Of a DNA stretch of 13,882 bases, positions 1-7,421 are shown piece by piece. The first letter of the stretch is position 1. Each line of letters starts with the position of its first letter. This stretch comes from Anaerolineae bacterium (GTDB lineage Bacteria; Chloroflexota; Anaerolineae; JAFGEY01): NCBI GenBank assembly GCA_016931365.1, contig JAFGEY010000350.1, positions 1 to 13,882 of the forward strand. Reading direction: 5' to 3'. The notes beneath the pieces were generated by a model. It made no database searches. It was given only the letters and a program-made list of their open reading frames with translations, and was not told the DNA's origin. Made by a program: the position numbers and the translations under genes.

Positions 1-547
1 CGGGTTGGCAGTGCGCGTCGTCGACGGCCAGACCCCACACGTGGCGGCCATCGTACAGCAGGTTGTCCCAATAGGTCAGCGAGTCGCCCTTGCCTACTTG
101 CGCCCGGCAGGTCTCGTTGTAAATCTCGATCCCCACGTAACCCATCGCCCCGGACAGGTACTCGTCGCGCAGGCTCGACCAGTACGGATGGGCGATCACG
201 GCCAGCATCCCCCGTGAATTGATCAAGTCGATCATCCCTTGCAGGCTGCCGCCCTCGTCCACCTGGCCGCCCAAGCCCGCCCCCAGCCCCACGATGTGCG
301 GCGTGCGATCGAGGCCCGCGTCGTAGCCGTGAATCTCGATGCCGGGGATGGTCAGGAAATCGGGCGTCGACAAGTGGGCGGTGACTGTCCCGTAGCGGTG
401 ATCGGTCAGCGCAGCGAAATGGTAGCCGTGCGCCCGATACCACGCCATCAGCGCTTCCGCCGTCCACGCGCCGTCAGAGCCGGTCGAGTGAAGATGGGTC
501 ACGCCCTTGTACCACTGCCCTGGAACGTCAAACGCTGTCTGGTTCAT
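1..547 (-). CDS. PHP-domain phosphoesterase, C-terminus cut by window edge
   Basis: The leftward frame opens at the ATG at 547 and runs off the window edge without a stop, giving 182 residues. Visible motifs fit the PHP (polymerase and histidinol phosphatase) fold: THLHST near residues 17-22 (first metal-binding HxH), ALTDHR near 45-50, GIEIHGYD near 67-74, IAHPYW near 115-120 and GLAVDDAH near residues 171-178. Proteins of this family are metal-dependent phosphoesterases or related hydrolases; several sit in sugar-utilisation clusters. The start lies 4 bases after the stop of the GH5 gene on the same strand, so the two are probably translated from one message. The substrate cannot be told from sequence. 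The missing part is the C-terminal end; the HxH and DH motifs needed for metal binding are present. Confidence 0.85.
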   Translation of the reverse strand, partial: MNQTAFDVPGQWYKGVTHLHSTGSDGAWTAEALMAWYRAHGYHFAALTDHRYGTVTAHLSTPDFLTIPGIEIHGYDAGLDRTPHIVGLGAGLGGQVDEGGSLQGMIDLINSRGMLAVIAHPYWSSLRDEYLSGAMGYVGIEIYNETCRAQVGKGDSLTYWDNLLYDGRHVWGLAVDDAHCQP

Positions 548-551
548 CGGC

Positions 552-1559
552 TTACTCCAGTAGCACCCGCGCGATGCCCGTGTCTTGCCCGTCGGGGGTG
601 ACGATGCCGAACGAGCCTTTGTAATCCCAGTTGGCCCAGGCGATGTCGTGCTCGTTGAGCGTCTGCATCATGTCGCGATACCAGGCCAGCCGCAGCACGG
701 ACGGCGTCTGGTAATATACGCCAAACTCGCCGCAATACAGCGGCAGGCCGCTGCGCTCGCGCACGGCGAGCGGCTTGGCCAGGTGAGCGACCATCGTCGA
801 GCGGTCAAAGGGGCGGTTCCAGGCGGCCATTTTGGCCTGGAGTTCGGGCGCAAGCCGGGTCACATCCTCCGGTGCAACCTGGAGGCCGGGATAGTGCAGC
901 GGCCCGTCGTAGACGCCGCCGTCCCACCACCGGGCGCGATAGTGCGTGACCAGCATCGGGTGATAATAGTGATAGGTGAGAATACAGTGCGGGTCGTCCG
1001 GCACGGCCAGCACATCGAACGTGTCGTAGCTGCCAAACATGTTCGAGCCGAGCACCAGGGTGCGCTCCGGCTCCAGCGCGCGCACGGCATCGAACGCCTT
1101 CCGCGCCACCCGGTTCCAGTCTTCGGGGTCGCGGGCCACCGCCTCGTTGAGCAGCTCGTAGGCCACCAGGTCATTGTCGCGCCCGCGCAAGCGGGCGGAC
1201 AGGCTGCGCCACAGCGCGCAGAATTTTTCCTGTTCCGCTGGATCGCGGTACAGTCGGGGTTCTTCCCGGTCGTTGAAATAGTGGCTGCGCAAAATGTGCA
1301 GGTCGACCACTATACGCAGCCCGGCTTTTTCGGCCCAGTCCAGCGCCGCGTCGAGCAGGTCGAACGCCTCGGCCTCGGGATTTCCCGCTTCGTCCCACAT
1401 CTGCTCCTCGTCGATGGGCAGGCGCAGGTGATCGAAACCCAGCCCGGCGATGTGCTGCACGTCCTTTTCAGTGAACCACGCCCGGCGCGCCGCGCCGCGC
1501 TGCCGGCTCTGGCTGAGCCAGTGCGAAATGTTGGTGCCGCGTTTCAGGGTAAAAGACAT
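552..1559 (-). CDS. Glycoside hydrolase family 5 (cellulase-like) enzyme
   Basis: A 335-residue TIM-barrel glycosidase of clan GH-A. Family motifs in order: GFDHLRLP (41-48), VVDLH (84-88), YELLNEA (134-140) with Glu139 as the likely acid/base, HYYHP (197-201), and LYCGEFG (274-280) with Glu278 as the likely nucleophile, then ANWDYKGSFG (309-318). The start at 1559 is chosen because GAGGAG lies just upstream on the same strand; a start 9 codons further up would contain that Shine-Dalgarno inside the gene. No signal peptide is visible, so the enzyme is probably cytoplasmic and acts on imported oligosaccharides or glycosides. It lies between a sugar isomerase and a PHP-domain gene in the same orientation. 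The exact substrate (beta-glucan, mannan or a glycoconjugate) is not readable. Confidence 0.88.
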   Translation of the reverse strand: MSFTLKRGTNISHWLSQSRQRGAARRAWFTEKDVQHIAGLGFDHLRLPIDEEQMWDEAGNPEAEAFDLLDAALDWAEKAGLRIVVDLHILRSHYFNDREEPRLYRDPAEQEKFCALWRSLSARLRGRDNDLVAYELLNEAVARDPEDWNRVARKAFDAVRALEPERTLVLGSNMFGSYDTFDVLAVPDDPHCILTYHYYHPMLVTHYRARWWDGGVYDGPLHYPGLQVAPEDVTRLAPELQAKMAAWNRPFDRSTMVAHLAKPLAVRERSGLPLYCGEFGVYYQTPSVLRLAWYRDMMQTLNEHDIAWANWDYKGSFGIVTPDGQDTGIARVLLE

Positions 1560-1587
1560 GGTTTTCTCCTCAACTTGTCCAAGCACC

Positions 1588-1642
1588 TATCCTGAAATTG
1601 CTCTCGCCCCCGTCTCCGGGGCTTGGAGCGAATTTCAGGATA
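1588..1642. repeat. Long nested inverted repeat between isomerase and GH5 genes
   Basis: TATCCTGAAATT (1588-1599) is matched perfectly by AATTTCAGGATA (1631-1642). Inside it GCTC pairs with GAGC and GCCCC with GGGGC, so the whole 55 bases fold into one stable stem-loop with a single-base bulge. There is no T-tract on either strand, so it is not a classical intrinsic terminator. It lies upstream of the GH5 start in the leftward transcript and could be a processing or attenuation structure, or a small palindromic repeat element. Confidence 0.7.
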
Positions 1643-1679
1643 GAGTCTACATGACACAACACGCTTGTCTGAAAATGTG

Positions 1680-1708
1680 CCGTTGGTTTCGACAGGCTCA
1701 ACTAACGG
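1680..1708. repeat. REP-like small palindrome after the isomerase stop
   Basis: CCGTTGGTT (1680-1688) and AACTAACGG (1700-1708) form a 9-bp stem with one G-T wobble around an 11-base loop containing TCGACAGGCTC. It begins 8 bases beyond the isomerase stop in the direction of transcription. The core resembles short intergenic palindromes of the TTCGACAGGCTCA type that I recall as common in environmental bacterial genomes; that resemblance is from memory and not checked. Confidence 0.5.
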
Positions 1709-1716
1709 CGCAGTGG

Positions 1717-2469
1717 CTATTTGCCCATTGCCTTGAGCGCCTGGAGGCACTTGTCGACGCACACCAGCGGCTCAAAGGCATAGCTTTCCTGCTCGACGAT
1801 GTACCACTCGGTGTTGCCGATCGACTCGCAGACCTCGAACATCTGCATCCAGTCCACATCCCCCTCGCCGATCAGCGCTTTGTCGTTGGTGGCCGAATAC
1901 TCTTTGAGGTGTACGGTCAGCGCGCGGCCCGGATATTTACTCAAAAAGGGGATCGGATCGCCGCCACCGTGCAAGGCATTGCCCAGATCGATCTGCATCA
2001 CCACGTCGTGGCGGGTGTTGCCGAAAAAAGTGTCCCAGGGTAATTCTCCATCCAGCGGCGCGAACTCAATGGCATGGTTGTGATAGCCGGTGTACATCCC
2101 CTCGTCGGCTAGGCTGGCGGCGATTTCGTTGAACAGATGAGCCGTCTCCAGCCAGGCCTGCCGCGAGCTGCGGCGCTCCTCCGGCAGTCCGGGGACGATA
2201 AGGAATTTGTTGCCCAGGACGCGGTTGAATTCGACCGTTGCCGCGAGCTGATCGCCTTGCAAGGTGTTCAGCCCGATGTGTGTGCCCGCCGCCCGCAATC
2301 CCAGATCGTCGAGCATTTTACGCAGCTCCTGCGCCGAGCAGCCATAATAGCCGGCAAACTCGACGCCGTCATAGCCCATCGCGGCGACCGCTTTGAGCGT
2401 GCCGGGTAGATCTTGTTCGCAGTCGTGACGGATCGAATAGAGTTGTAAAGCAATCGGAATACGTGCCAT
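1717..2469 (-). CDS. Sugar phosphate isomerase/epimerase (xylose isomerase-like TIM barrel)
   Basis: A 250-residue protein of the AP-endonuclease-2/xylose isomerase-like superfamily. It begins ARIPIALQLYSIR, typical of the first strand, followed by GYDGVEFAG (32-40). Likely metal-site residues are Glu135 in YHNHAIEF (129-136), Asp161 in QIDLGNA (159-165), His187 in TVHLKE (185-190) and a Glu in IVEQE (224-228). The start at 2469 is supported by AAAGGAG upstream. Relatives interconvert or epimerise sugars, keto-sugars or inosose compounds in the cytoplasm; the substrate is not predictable here. It is the first gene of a leftward group with GH5 and PHP genes, suggesting breakdown of a plant- or glycan-derived sugar. 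Confidence 0.85.
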   Translation of the reverse strand: MARIPIALQLYSIRHDCEQDLPGTLKAVAAMGYDGVEFAGYYGCSAQELRKMLDDLGLRAAGTHIGLNTLQGDQLAATVEFNRVLGNKFLIVPGLPEERRSSRQAWLETAHLFNEIAASLADEGMYTGYHNHAIEFAPLDGELPWDTFFGNTRHDVVMQIDLGNALHGGGDPIPFLSKYPGRALTVHLKEYSATNDKALIGEGDVDWMQMFEVCESIGNTEWYIVEQESYAFEPLVCVDKCLQALKAMGK

Positions 2470-2512
2470 CGTGGACTCCTTTGTGAATCGGACTGGTAAT
2501 TCGAACACCATT

Positions 2513-2541
2513 ATCTTAGCACAGGCCGTTTAATTTGCAAA
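2513..2541 (-). promoter_or_regulatory. Predicted promoter for the leftward isomerase-GH5-PHP group
   Basis: Read leftward, TTTGCA (2541-2536) and TAAGAT (2518-2513) are spaced by 17 bases and resemble sigma-70-type -35 and -10 boxes. An overlapping GATAAT (2515-2510) is an alternative -10. The start codon of the isomerase would be about 37 bases downstream of the expected transcription start. Its -35 box lies in the same palindrome as the rightward tRNA promoter. Confidence 0.45.
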
Positions 2542-2543
2542 TT
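2532..2543. promoter_or_regulatory. Perfect 12-bp palindrome shared by divergent promoters
   Basis: AATTTGCAAATT is a perfect palindrome. It supplies a TTTGCA-type -35 box on both strands, each 17 bases from a -10-like hexamer. It may simply be a shared -35 region or may be an operator for a dimeric regulator. Confidence 0.4.
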
Positions 2544-2562
2544 TCGGAGCCTGGGGTATAAT
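2534..2562 (+). promoter_or_regulatory. Predicted tRNA-Thr promoter
   Basis: TTTGCA (2534-2539), a 17-base spacer and a perfect TATAAT (2557-2562) lie just upstream of the tRNA, leaving a leader of about 11 bases. This is the best promoter in the window. Confidence 0.65.
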
Positions 2563-2579
2563 ACGCTCATACATTCACC

Positions 2580-2652
2580 GCCATCCTAGCTCAATCGGTA
2601 GAGCAGACGCTTCGTAAGCGCCAGGTTTGGGGTTCAAGTCCCCAGGATGGCT
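2580..2652 (+). tRNA. tRNA-Thr (anticodon CGT)
   Basis: A 73-base cloverleaf: acceptor GCCATCC pairs with GGATGGC; D-stem GCTC/GAGC; anticodon loop TTCGTAA with anticodon CGT reading ACG (Thr); variable loop AGGTT; T-arm TGGGG-TTCAAGT-CCCCA. CCA is not encoded. The anticodon stem GACGC/GCGCC has one A-C mismatch at its second pair; the other four pairs are good. A run of five T follows directly and may help end transcription. Confidence 0.93.
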
Positions 2653-2747
2653 TTTTGTTACCTCACGCATCCTCAGTTTATCCAGATCGTTTTAGCATAC
2701 AGATCATGGCTTTTTCCCCTGTTCTATCTCCTGAAATGAGGCGAGCG

Positions 2748-4508
2748 ATGCCCAATTCTGCACCGATCAAACACATGATGGTCGACACAGCGCACCCGGC
2801 CGCGTTGATGGTTGGTCTGGTGGCACTTGCCTTGACCTTGATCCTGGTCGTGATCCGGTTGCGGCCGAAGCCGCCCAAAGGCACGGATGCGCCCACAGAT
2901 GTGTTCTCCGCCGGGCGCGCATTGGCCGTGCTGCAAGACTTGCTGGCCGAAGAGCAGCCGCACCCGGTCGGCAGCGCACAAAATGACGTGGTGCAAGAGC
3001 GGCTGATCGCACACCTGGAAGCGCTGGGCTACGAGGTAGAGATCCAAGCGGCCGAATCTTGCCGCGAATGGGAAGGCCAGACGCACGACGTGGCAGTCAA
3101 AAACGTGCTCACCCGTTTGCCTGGTCGGGTTGACGGTCCGGCCGTGGCCTTGATCGCGCACTATGACTCGGTACCCCCAGGGCCGGGCGTCGCCGACGAT
3201 GGCTCGAATGTGGCCGCGCTGATCGAGATCGCACGCATCCTCAAACAGCAAGTTCCTATGCGAAATCCGATTATGTTCGTGTTCACCGACGGTGAAGAGG
3301 CCTGGATGGTGGGTGCAGAGGCTTTTGTGCAAGAACACCCGTGGGGCAAAGAGATCGGCGTGGCGATCAATCTGGAGGCGCGGGGCACGAGCGGGCGCAG
3401 TCTGATGTTTGAGACCAGCATCGACAATGCCTGGCTCATCGACGCCTATGCCAGGAGTGTGCCCAGCCCAGAGTCCAATTCATTGATGTACGAAATTTAC
3501 CGGACAATGCCCAACGACACCGACCTGACCGTGTTCAAAGAGGCAGGTATCGCCGGGCTCAACTTTTCTTTCATTGGAGATGGTCAATATTATCACACCG
3601 CGGAGGACAATTTTGCACACCTCGACCTGGGCAGTGTGCAACACCAGGGAGAAAGTGTGCTTGCCGTCGCCCGCCAGTTGGCTTCACAAGACCTGAACGC
3701 GCGCCCCAAGGGCAACGCCGTTTACTTGAGCCTGCTCGGCCTGACCACCCTGCGCTGGCCCCAGGCGTGGACGCTGCCCTTGGTCGGACTGGCGGCCTTG
3801 CTGCTGCTCACTTGTTCCGCCGCCCTGATCTGGCAAGGACAGACGACGATCGGTGCGCTGCTGTGGGGATTGCTGACCGCGCTGCTCTCCATTGTGGGAT
3901 CGATGCTGCTGGGGTGGGGCCTGGTCTGGCTGATGAGCAAAATCGCGGGTGTCAAAGCTGCCGCCTTGCCCGCGTTGCCCACCCGGATCGCACTGTGGGC
4001 CGGGGCCGTGTGCTGCGCGCTGCTTTTGAGCGCAGCGTTCGGCCAGCGCGCCGGCGTGTGGGGTGCTGGCCTGGGCACGTGGATCCTGTGGGAAATATTG
4101 GCGTTGGCCCTCGCCCTGACCTTGATCGGCGGGACGAGCGTGATCCTGGTGCCGACGCTGGCTGCGACCTTGCTGATCGCGCTCGTAGCCTGGTCGGGGA
4201 TCGGCAGCCTGGCCTGGGCCAGAGACGCGATCCTGATCGCCGGCGCCGCCTTTGCCGGTACGATCTGGTTGCAGTGGGCCATACTCTTTGAGCAAGCCGT
4301 CGGCTGGGCGATGAATCCGGCGATCACGCTATCCGTTGGGCTGACCATGAGCGCTCTGCTGCCGGCGATGGCCGTGACACGCGAGAGCGCGCTGACGCGG
4401 ACAGGGCTGACGATCGCCGCAGCCGCGATCGTCATTGCAAGCAGCATCGTGACAACCATCAGAGCCGGGGCGATCCGACAAAAGGCGAACGCAGCCAAGT
4501 CGCACTGA
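2748..4508 (+). CDS. M28 family zinc metallopeptidase with multi-pass membrane domain
   Basis: With the chosen start the protein has 586 residues. An N-terminal transmembrane segment (about 17-37) precedes an M28 aminopeptidase-type domain (about 55-315): IAHYDSVPPGPGVADD gives His138 and bridging Asp150, FTDGEEAW gives the Glu183-Glu184 pair, NLEARG gives Glu210, and YYHTAEDN gives His283. All expected zinc and catalytic residues are present. About seven or eight hydrophobic segments follow (about 343-572), like the membrane-embedded M28 peptidases related to yeast vacuolar and ER metallopeptidases. The peptidase domain probably faces outward. The start is uncertain: ATG at 2736 and 2748 are both possible and neither has a strong Shine-Dalgarno; an in-frame TTG at 2655 next to the tRNA was not used. 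The gene looks monocistronic. Confidence 0.87.
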   Translation: MPNSAPIKHMMVDTAHPAALMVGLVALALTLILVVIRLRPKPPKGTDAPTDVFSAGRALAVLQDLLAEEQPHPVGSAQNDVVQERLIAHLEALGYEVEIQAAESCREWEGQTHDVAVKNVLTRLPGRVDGPAVALIAHYDSVPPGPGVADDGSNVAALIEIARILKQQVPMRNPIMFVFTDGEEAWMVGAEAFVQEHPWGKEIGVAINLEARGTSGRSLMFETSIDNAWLIDAYARSVPSPESNSLMYEIYRTMPNDTDLTVFKEAGIAGLNFSFIGDGQYYHTAEDNFAHLDLGSVQHQGESVLAVARQLASQDLNARPKGNAVYLSLLGLTTLRWPQAWTLPLVGLAALLLLTCSAALIWQGQTTIGALLWGLLTALLSIVGSMLLGWGLVWLMSKIAGVKAAALPALPTRIALWAGAVCCALLLSAAFGQRAGVWGAGLGTWILWEILALALALTLIGGTSVILVPTLAATLLIALVAWSGIGSLAWARDAILIAGAAFAGTIWLQWAILFEQAVGWAMNPAITLSVGLTMSALLPAMAVTRESALTRTGLTIAAAAIVIASSIVTTIRAGAIRQKANAAKSH

Positions 4509-4524
4509 AAGCCCGGCTTTTTTT
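4508..4524 (+). terminator. Short stem with T-tract after the M28 gene
   Basis: AAAGC and GCTTT form a 5-bp stem with a 3-base loop, running into seven T (4518-4524). It begins at the stop codon of the M28 gene. The stem is short, so termination may be partial. Confidence 0.4.
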
Positions 4525-4526
4525 GC

Positions 4527-4555
4527 TTGCCCTCTACCTCGAGATGGAGTACAAT
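4527..4555 (+). promoter_or_regulatory. Predicted promoter of the GH172 gene
   Basis: TTGCCC (4527-4532) and TACAAT (4550-4555) are spaced by 17 bases and fit sigma-70-type boxes. The start codon of the GH172 gene is about 60 bases downstream. No other clear promoter was found before the radical SAM cluster, so it may also feed into that cluster. Confidence 0.45.
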
Positions 4556-4616
4556 GCCCAGGTCAGATAAACCACGGCATTTCTACCCCGCACAGTTCAG
4601 TCAAAGGAGACATTTT

Positions 4617-5669
4617 ATGCACAAGAACATTCATTTCGGATTAGGTTCGATTCACCTGCTTTCCGACGCTCAGACCCGTTCCATCTCGGCGGAGAATCCT
4701 ACCGGCGCGGTCGGCGGCGGCGCGACAGCCATGCCCGACGCGAACAATGCCGGTTCGATGCTCGGCGAGGGATGGAAGATTCGCCCCTGCATCACCCTGC
4801 AACCGGGCACCACGACCACACTGGCCGAGATCGATGGGCCGGGCGTGATCCAGCACATCTGGATCACCGTCCATCCCGACGCTTACCGCGATACCCTGCT
4901 GCGCATCTATTGGGATGATGAAGCCACGCCCTCGGTCGAAGCGCCACTGGGCGATTTTTTCTGCAACGGTCACGCCTTGCGCTGCAACGTCAACTCGCTG
5001 CCTGTTGCTGTCAACCCCTCCGGCGGGTTCAATTCCTACTGGCCGATGCCCTTCCGCAAGGGGTGCAAGATTGCGGTCGAAAACCAGCACAGGGAGCCGA
5101 TCCACGGTTTTTTCTACCAGTTCACCTACAGCCTCACCGACGTCGCCGACAACGCGGCCTATTTTCACGCTCAGTGGCGGCGGTCGATGACCACGCGCGA
5201 ACACCCCGAGCACACCCTCCTGGACGGCATTCAGGGGCAAGGCCATTACGTGGGCACCTACCTGGCCTGGGAGCAGCTTTCCAATGGCTGGTGGGGCGAA
5301 GGCGAGATCAAATTCTTTATGGACGGCGACGGCGCCCATCCCACCATCTGCGGCACGGGCACCGAGGATTATTTCGGCGGCGCGTGGGGCTTTGGCGGCG
5401 AAACCTACTCGACCGCTTACCTGGGCTACCCGCTGTACCGCAAAGAGCCGGGCGAGGTGCCCAAGCACGGTCTCTATCGCTGGCACGTGATGGACCCGAT
5501 CCGCTTCAAGCAAGCGCTCAAGGTCACGATCCAGGCCTTGGGCTGGTGGCCCAATCACAAGTACGAGCCGCTGACCGACGACATCGCCTCAGTGGGTTAT
5601 TGGTATCAGACCGAACCTCACGCGCCGTTCCCGGAAATGCTGCCAGTACACGCGCGCTGGGCACGGTGA
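4617..5669 (+). CDS. Glycoside hydrolase family 172 (DUF2961) protein
   Basis: A 350-residue protein of the DUF2961/GH172 family, whose characterised members act on fructofuranosyl or arabinofuranosyl linkages. Signature stretches: RSISAENPTG (21-30), IQHIWITV (78-85), SGGFNSYWPMPF (135-146), NGWWGEGEIKFFMDGD (223-238) and GTGTEDYFGGAWGF (246-259). Glu229 and Glu250 sit where the two catalytic acids are expected in this family. The start at 4617 follows AAAGGAG at good spacing. No signal peptide is visible. The protein ends in YWYQTEPHAPFPE, typical of the C-terminal part, so it looks complete. It fits the carbohydrate theme of the genes to the left; the next gene starts almost at its stop codon. 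Confidence 0.88.
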   Translation: MHKNIHFGLGSIHLLSDAQTRSISAENPTGAVGGGATAMPDANNAGSMLGEGWKIRPCITLQPGTTTTLAEIDGPGVIQHIWITVHPDAYRDTLLRIYWDDEATPSVEAPLGDFFCNGHALRCNVNSLPVAVNPSGGFNSYWPMPFRKGCKIAVENQHREPIHGFFYQFTYSLTDVADNAAYFHAQWRRSMTTREHPEHTLLDGIQGQGHYVGTYLAWEQLSNGWWGEGEIKFFMDGDGAHPTICGTGTEDYFGGAWGFGGETYSTAYLGYPLYRKEPGEVPKHGLYRWHVMDPIRFKQALKVTIQALGWWPNHKYEPLTDDIASVGYWYQTEPHAPFPEMLPVHARWAR

Positions 5670-5723
5670 ATGATAAAGAAGTCAATAAAGAGAGAGGTTG
5701 AGATTTCTAAAAAACGGGAGCTG

Positions 5724-7121
5724 ATGAGCCATTTCTCAACTTGGCCCGTTGTCTGGCATGACCTCTTTGTCATTCCGCTAGTAGATCAATTCCTGATCTA
5801 TGCCCCCCTGCATGGCATGGCAGCTTTGGTCAATCGCGCTGCGGTATCATCACTCAAGCGAGCGATCTTGTCTGGAAAGCCTGCCAATGATGCGCGCCTG
5901 GACGAGATCATCCATGTTCTCCAAACGGAGGTTGTCACTCCACCTTCACCCAAGTGCGGCAACCTGGCGCCTGCTTTTTTGGGTTTACTGCCCACACGAG
6001 GGTGCAACTTGGCTTGTCGATATTGCAGTTTTTTGGCTACTGACAACGATAACCTGGTTATGAGTTTAAGCCTGGCTCGTGAGGCTGTAGACTGGTATAT
6101 GGACCTGGTAAGCCAGACTGACCAGGCTTGGGCCGAAATCCACTATTTTGGTGGAGAGCCGTTCTGCGCCGAAGAAGTGATAGATTTTACGGTTACCCTG
6201 GCCGGACTCAGAGCGCATGCAGCTGGCCGTGCTGTCCGTTTTGAGGTAGCCACGAATGGGGCCATGGATGAGAAACGGTGTCGGTGGGTGGCGGATCATT
6301 TTGATACGGTTGTTCTGTCACTGGACGGCCCAGCAGAGATTCAAAACTTTTACCGGCCTTACAAGAATGGTCGATGCAGTTTTGAAGCCGTATCCCGCAG
6401 CGCCAGGATTTTGTCTGAAGGCGCTGCTTGCCTCTTTTTCCGATCTTGTATAACCGATCAGACCGTGGACAGAATGGCCGAGATCGCCACATGGTTTTGC
6501 CATGAGTACCGCCCTGGCGGGGTATGTTTTGAGCCACTCCAACCGGTGAATGATTCTACAGTCGAACAGCTTGTTCCTCCCGATCCGTACAAGTTTGCTC
6601 GCCATTTCATTCAGGCTGCCGAAATCTTGGAGGCTCATGGAGTTGAGTCGATCTATGCTTCAGCGGATATCCGTACCCGGCGAGTCAGTTTTTGTCCGGT
6701 GGGACAGGATGCAGTTATCGTTTCGCCCGATGGCGCGCTCAATGCGTGTTATTTGCTGCCGAAAGATTGGGAAGCCAAAGGATTGGATCTCTGCCTCGGG
6801 CGTATGACTGGCTATGGCTCGATAGAATTGGATATGGAGCGAGTGGCTCGCGTCCGCAGTTTGAATGTCTGGAACAAGCCGTTCTGTGCTCGCTGTTTTT
6901 GCAAATGGCACTGTGCAGGCAGTTGCCATGTAAACCATATATTGCCCGATCATACGGGTGCATATGATCGTCTCTGCTTGCAGACCCGCATCATCGCTTT
7001 ACGAAACATTCTCAAATCCATTGGCAGGATAGACTTGATCAGTCAGCTATTGGAGGACGCAGATGCTTTGGAGCAGGCCGCTATGCAAACATCTGATATA
7101 TTAATAGATGTAAAGGAATAG
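5724..7121 (+). CDS. Radical SAM/SPASM peptide maturase 1
   Basis: A 465-residue radical SAM enzyme. CNLACRYC gives Cys94, Cys98 and Cys101 for the SAM-binding cluster, followed by YFGGEP (141-146). The C-terminus carries a textbook SPASM domain for two auxiliary Fe-S clusters: Cys324-X12-G-X4-Cys342, then Cys388-X2-Cys391-X5-Cys397-X3-Cys401 and a last Cys418. SPASM enzymes mostly modify ribosomal peptides, for example by thioether or C-C bond formation. The first 40 residues (VIPLVDQFLIYAPL) resemble those of the paralogue at 10380. The start is uncertain: ATG 5724 has GGGAG only 3 bases away, and an in-frame ATG at 5670 directly follows the GH172 stop. It is the first gene of an eight-gene rightward cluster that includes its probable substrate. 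Confidence 0.88.
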   Translation: MSHFSTWPVVWHDLFVIPLVDQFLIYAPLHGMAALVNRAAVSSLKRAILSGKPANDARLDEIIHVLQTEVVTPPSPKCGNLAPAFLGLLPTRGCNLACRYCSFLATDNDNLVMSLSLAREAVDWYMDLVSQTDQAWAEIHYFGGEPFCAEEVIDFTVTLAGLRAHAAGRAVRFEVATNGAMDEKRCRWVADHFDTVVLSLDGPAEIQNFYRPYKNGRCSFEAVSRSARILSEGAACLFFRSCITDQTVDRMAEIATWFCHEYRPGGVCFEPLQPVNDSTVEQLVPPDPYKFARHFIQAAEILEAHGVESIYASADIRTRRVSFCPVGQDAVIVSPDGALNACYLLPKDWEAKGLDLCLGRMTGYGSIELDMERVARVRSLNVWNKPFCARCFCKWHCAGSCHVNHILPDHTGAYDRLCLQTRIIALRNILKSIGRIDLISQLLEDADALEQAAMQTSDILIDVKE

Positions 7122-7130
7122 CTGTGATAG

Positions 7131-7421
7131 ATGGCAACTCTGAGCGATGACAAGACGATAGTGTATCTATGTGCGCCTGACATCGAGTGGGTCAGGGATA
7201 AAGATCAAACCATCCTGGTTGACAAAAGAGGACAATCCTGGTCTCTGGAAGGTATTGAGGCGGCGGCGTGGGATTGGCTGGTTCTTGGCTATTCGTACAA
7301 AGACATGGTTCGTTTTATGAGAGTGGCATTCGAAAACCAGACGCCTGATGTCGCAATGATATTGAGCCACTGGCATGACGTTGGCATCTTGCAAGCAGCG
7401 GGAGATGATCGGGTTGGCTAA
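7131..7421 (+). CDS. PqqD-like RiPP recognition element (RRE) protein
   Basis: A 96-residue protein with the layout of stand-alone PqqD/RRE winged-helix domains: a strand pair (IEWVRDKDQTILVDKRGQSWSL, about 18-40), a helix with EAAAWDWLVLG, a Y-K-D-M-V-R-F-M helix, and a last helix ending LSHWHDVGIL. In known RiPP systems such a protein binds the leader of the precursor peptide and presents it to radical SAM enzymes. Assignment rests on pattern and context rather than a diagnostic motif. AAAGGA at 7112-7117 is 13 bases from the ATG, longer than usual; an in-frame stop just upstream forbids a longer protein. Its end overlaps the start of radical SAM enzyme 2 by 17 bases. Confidence 0.65.
   Translation: MATLSDDKTIVYLCAPDIEWVRDKDQTILVDKRGQSWSLEGIEAAAWDWLVLGYSYKDMVRFMRVAFENQTPDVAMILSHWHDVGILQAAGDDRVG

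Noticed and set aside
585..1595. 336-residue open frame on the plus strand
   Set aside because: It is antisense to the GH5 gene, which has clear catalytic motifs and a ribosome site; the plus frame shows no recognisable motifs and is a product of high G+C content.
2655..2747. Longer M28 protein starting from TTG at 2655
   Set aside because: The start would lie 3 bases from the end of the tRNA, within its T-run, with no ribosome site, and the added residues are unlike an M28 N-terminus.
3684..4498. Long minus-strand open frames opposite the M28 membrane domain
   Set aside because: They are low-complexity shadows, rich in Gln/Gly or Ala/Ser, of a membrane region with conserved peptidase motifs upstream.
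4641..5558. 305-residue minus-strand open frame
   Set aside because: It lies opposite the GH172 gene with well-conserved motifs and has no start signal or family features.
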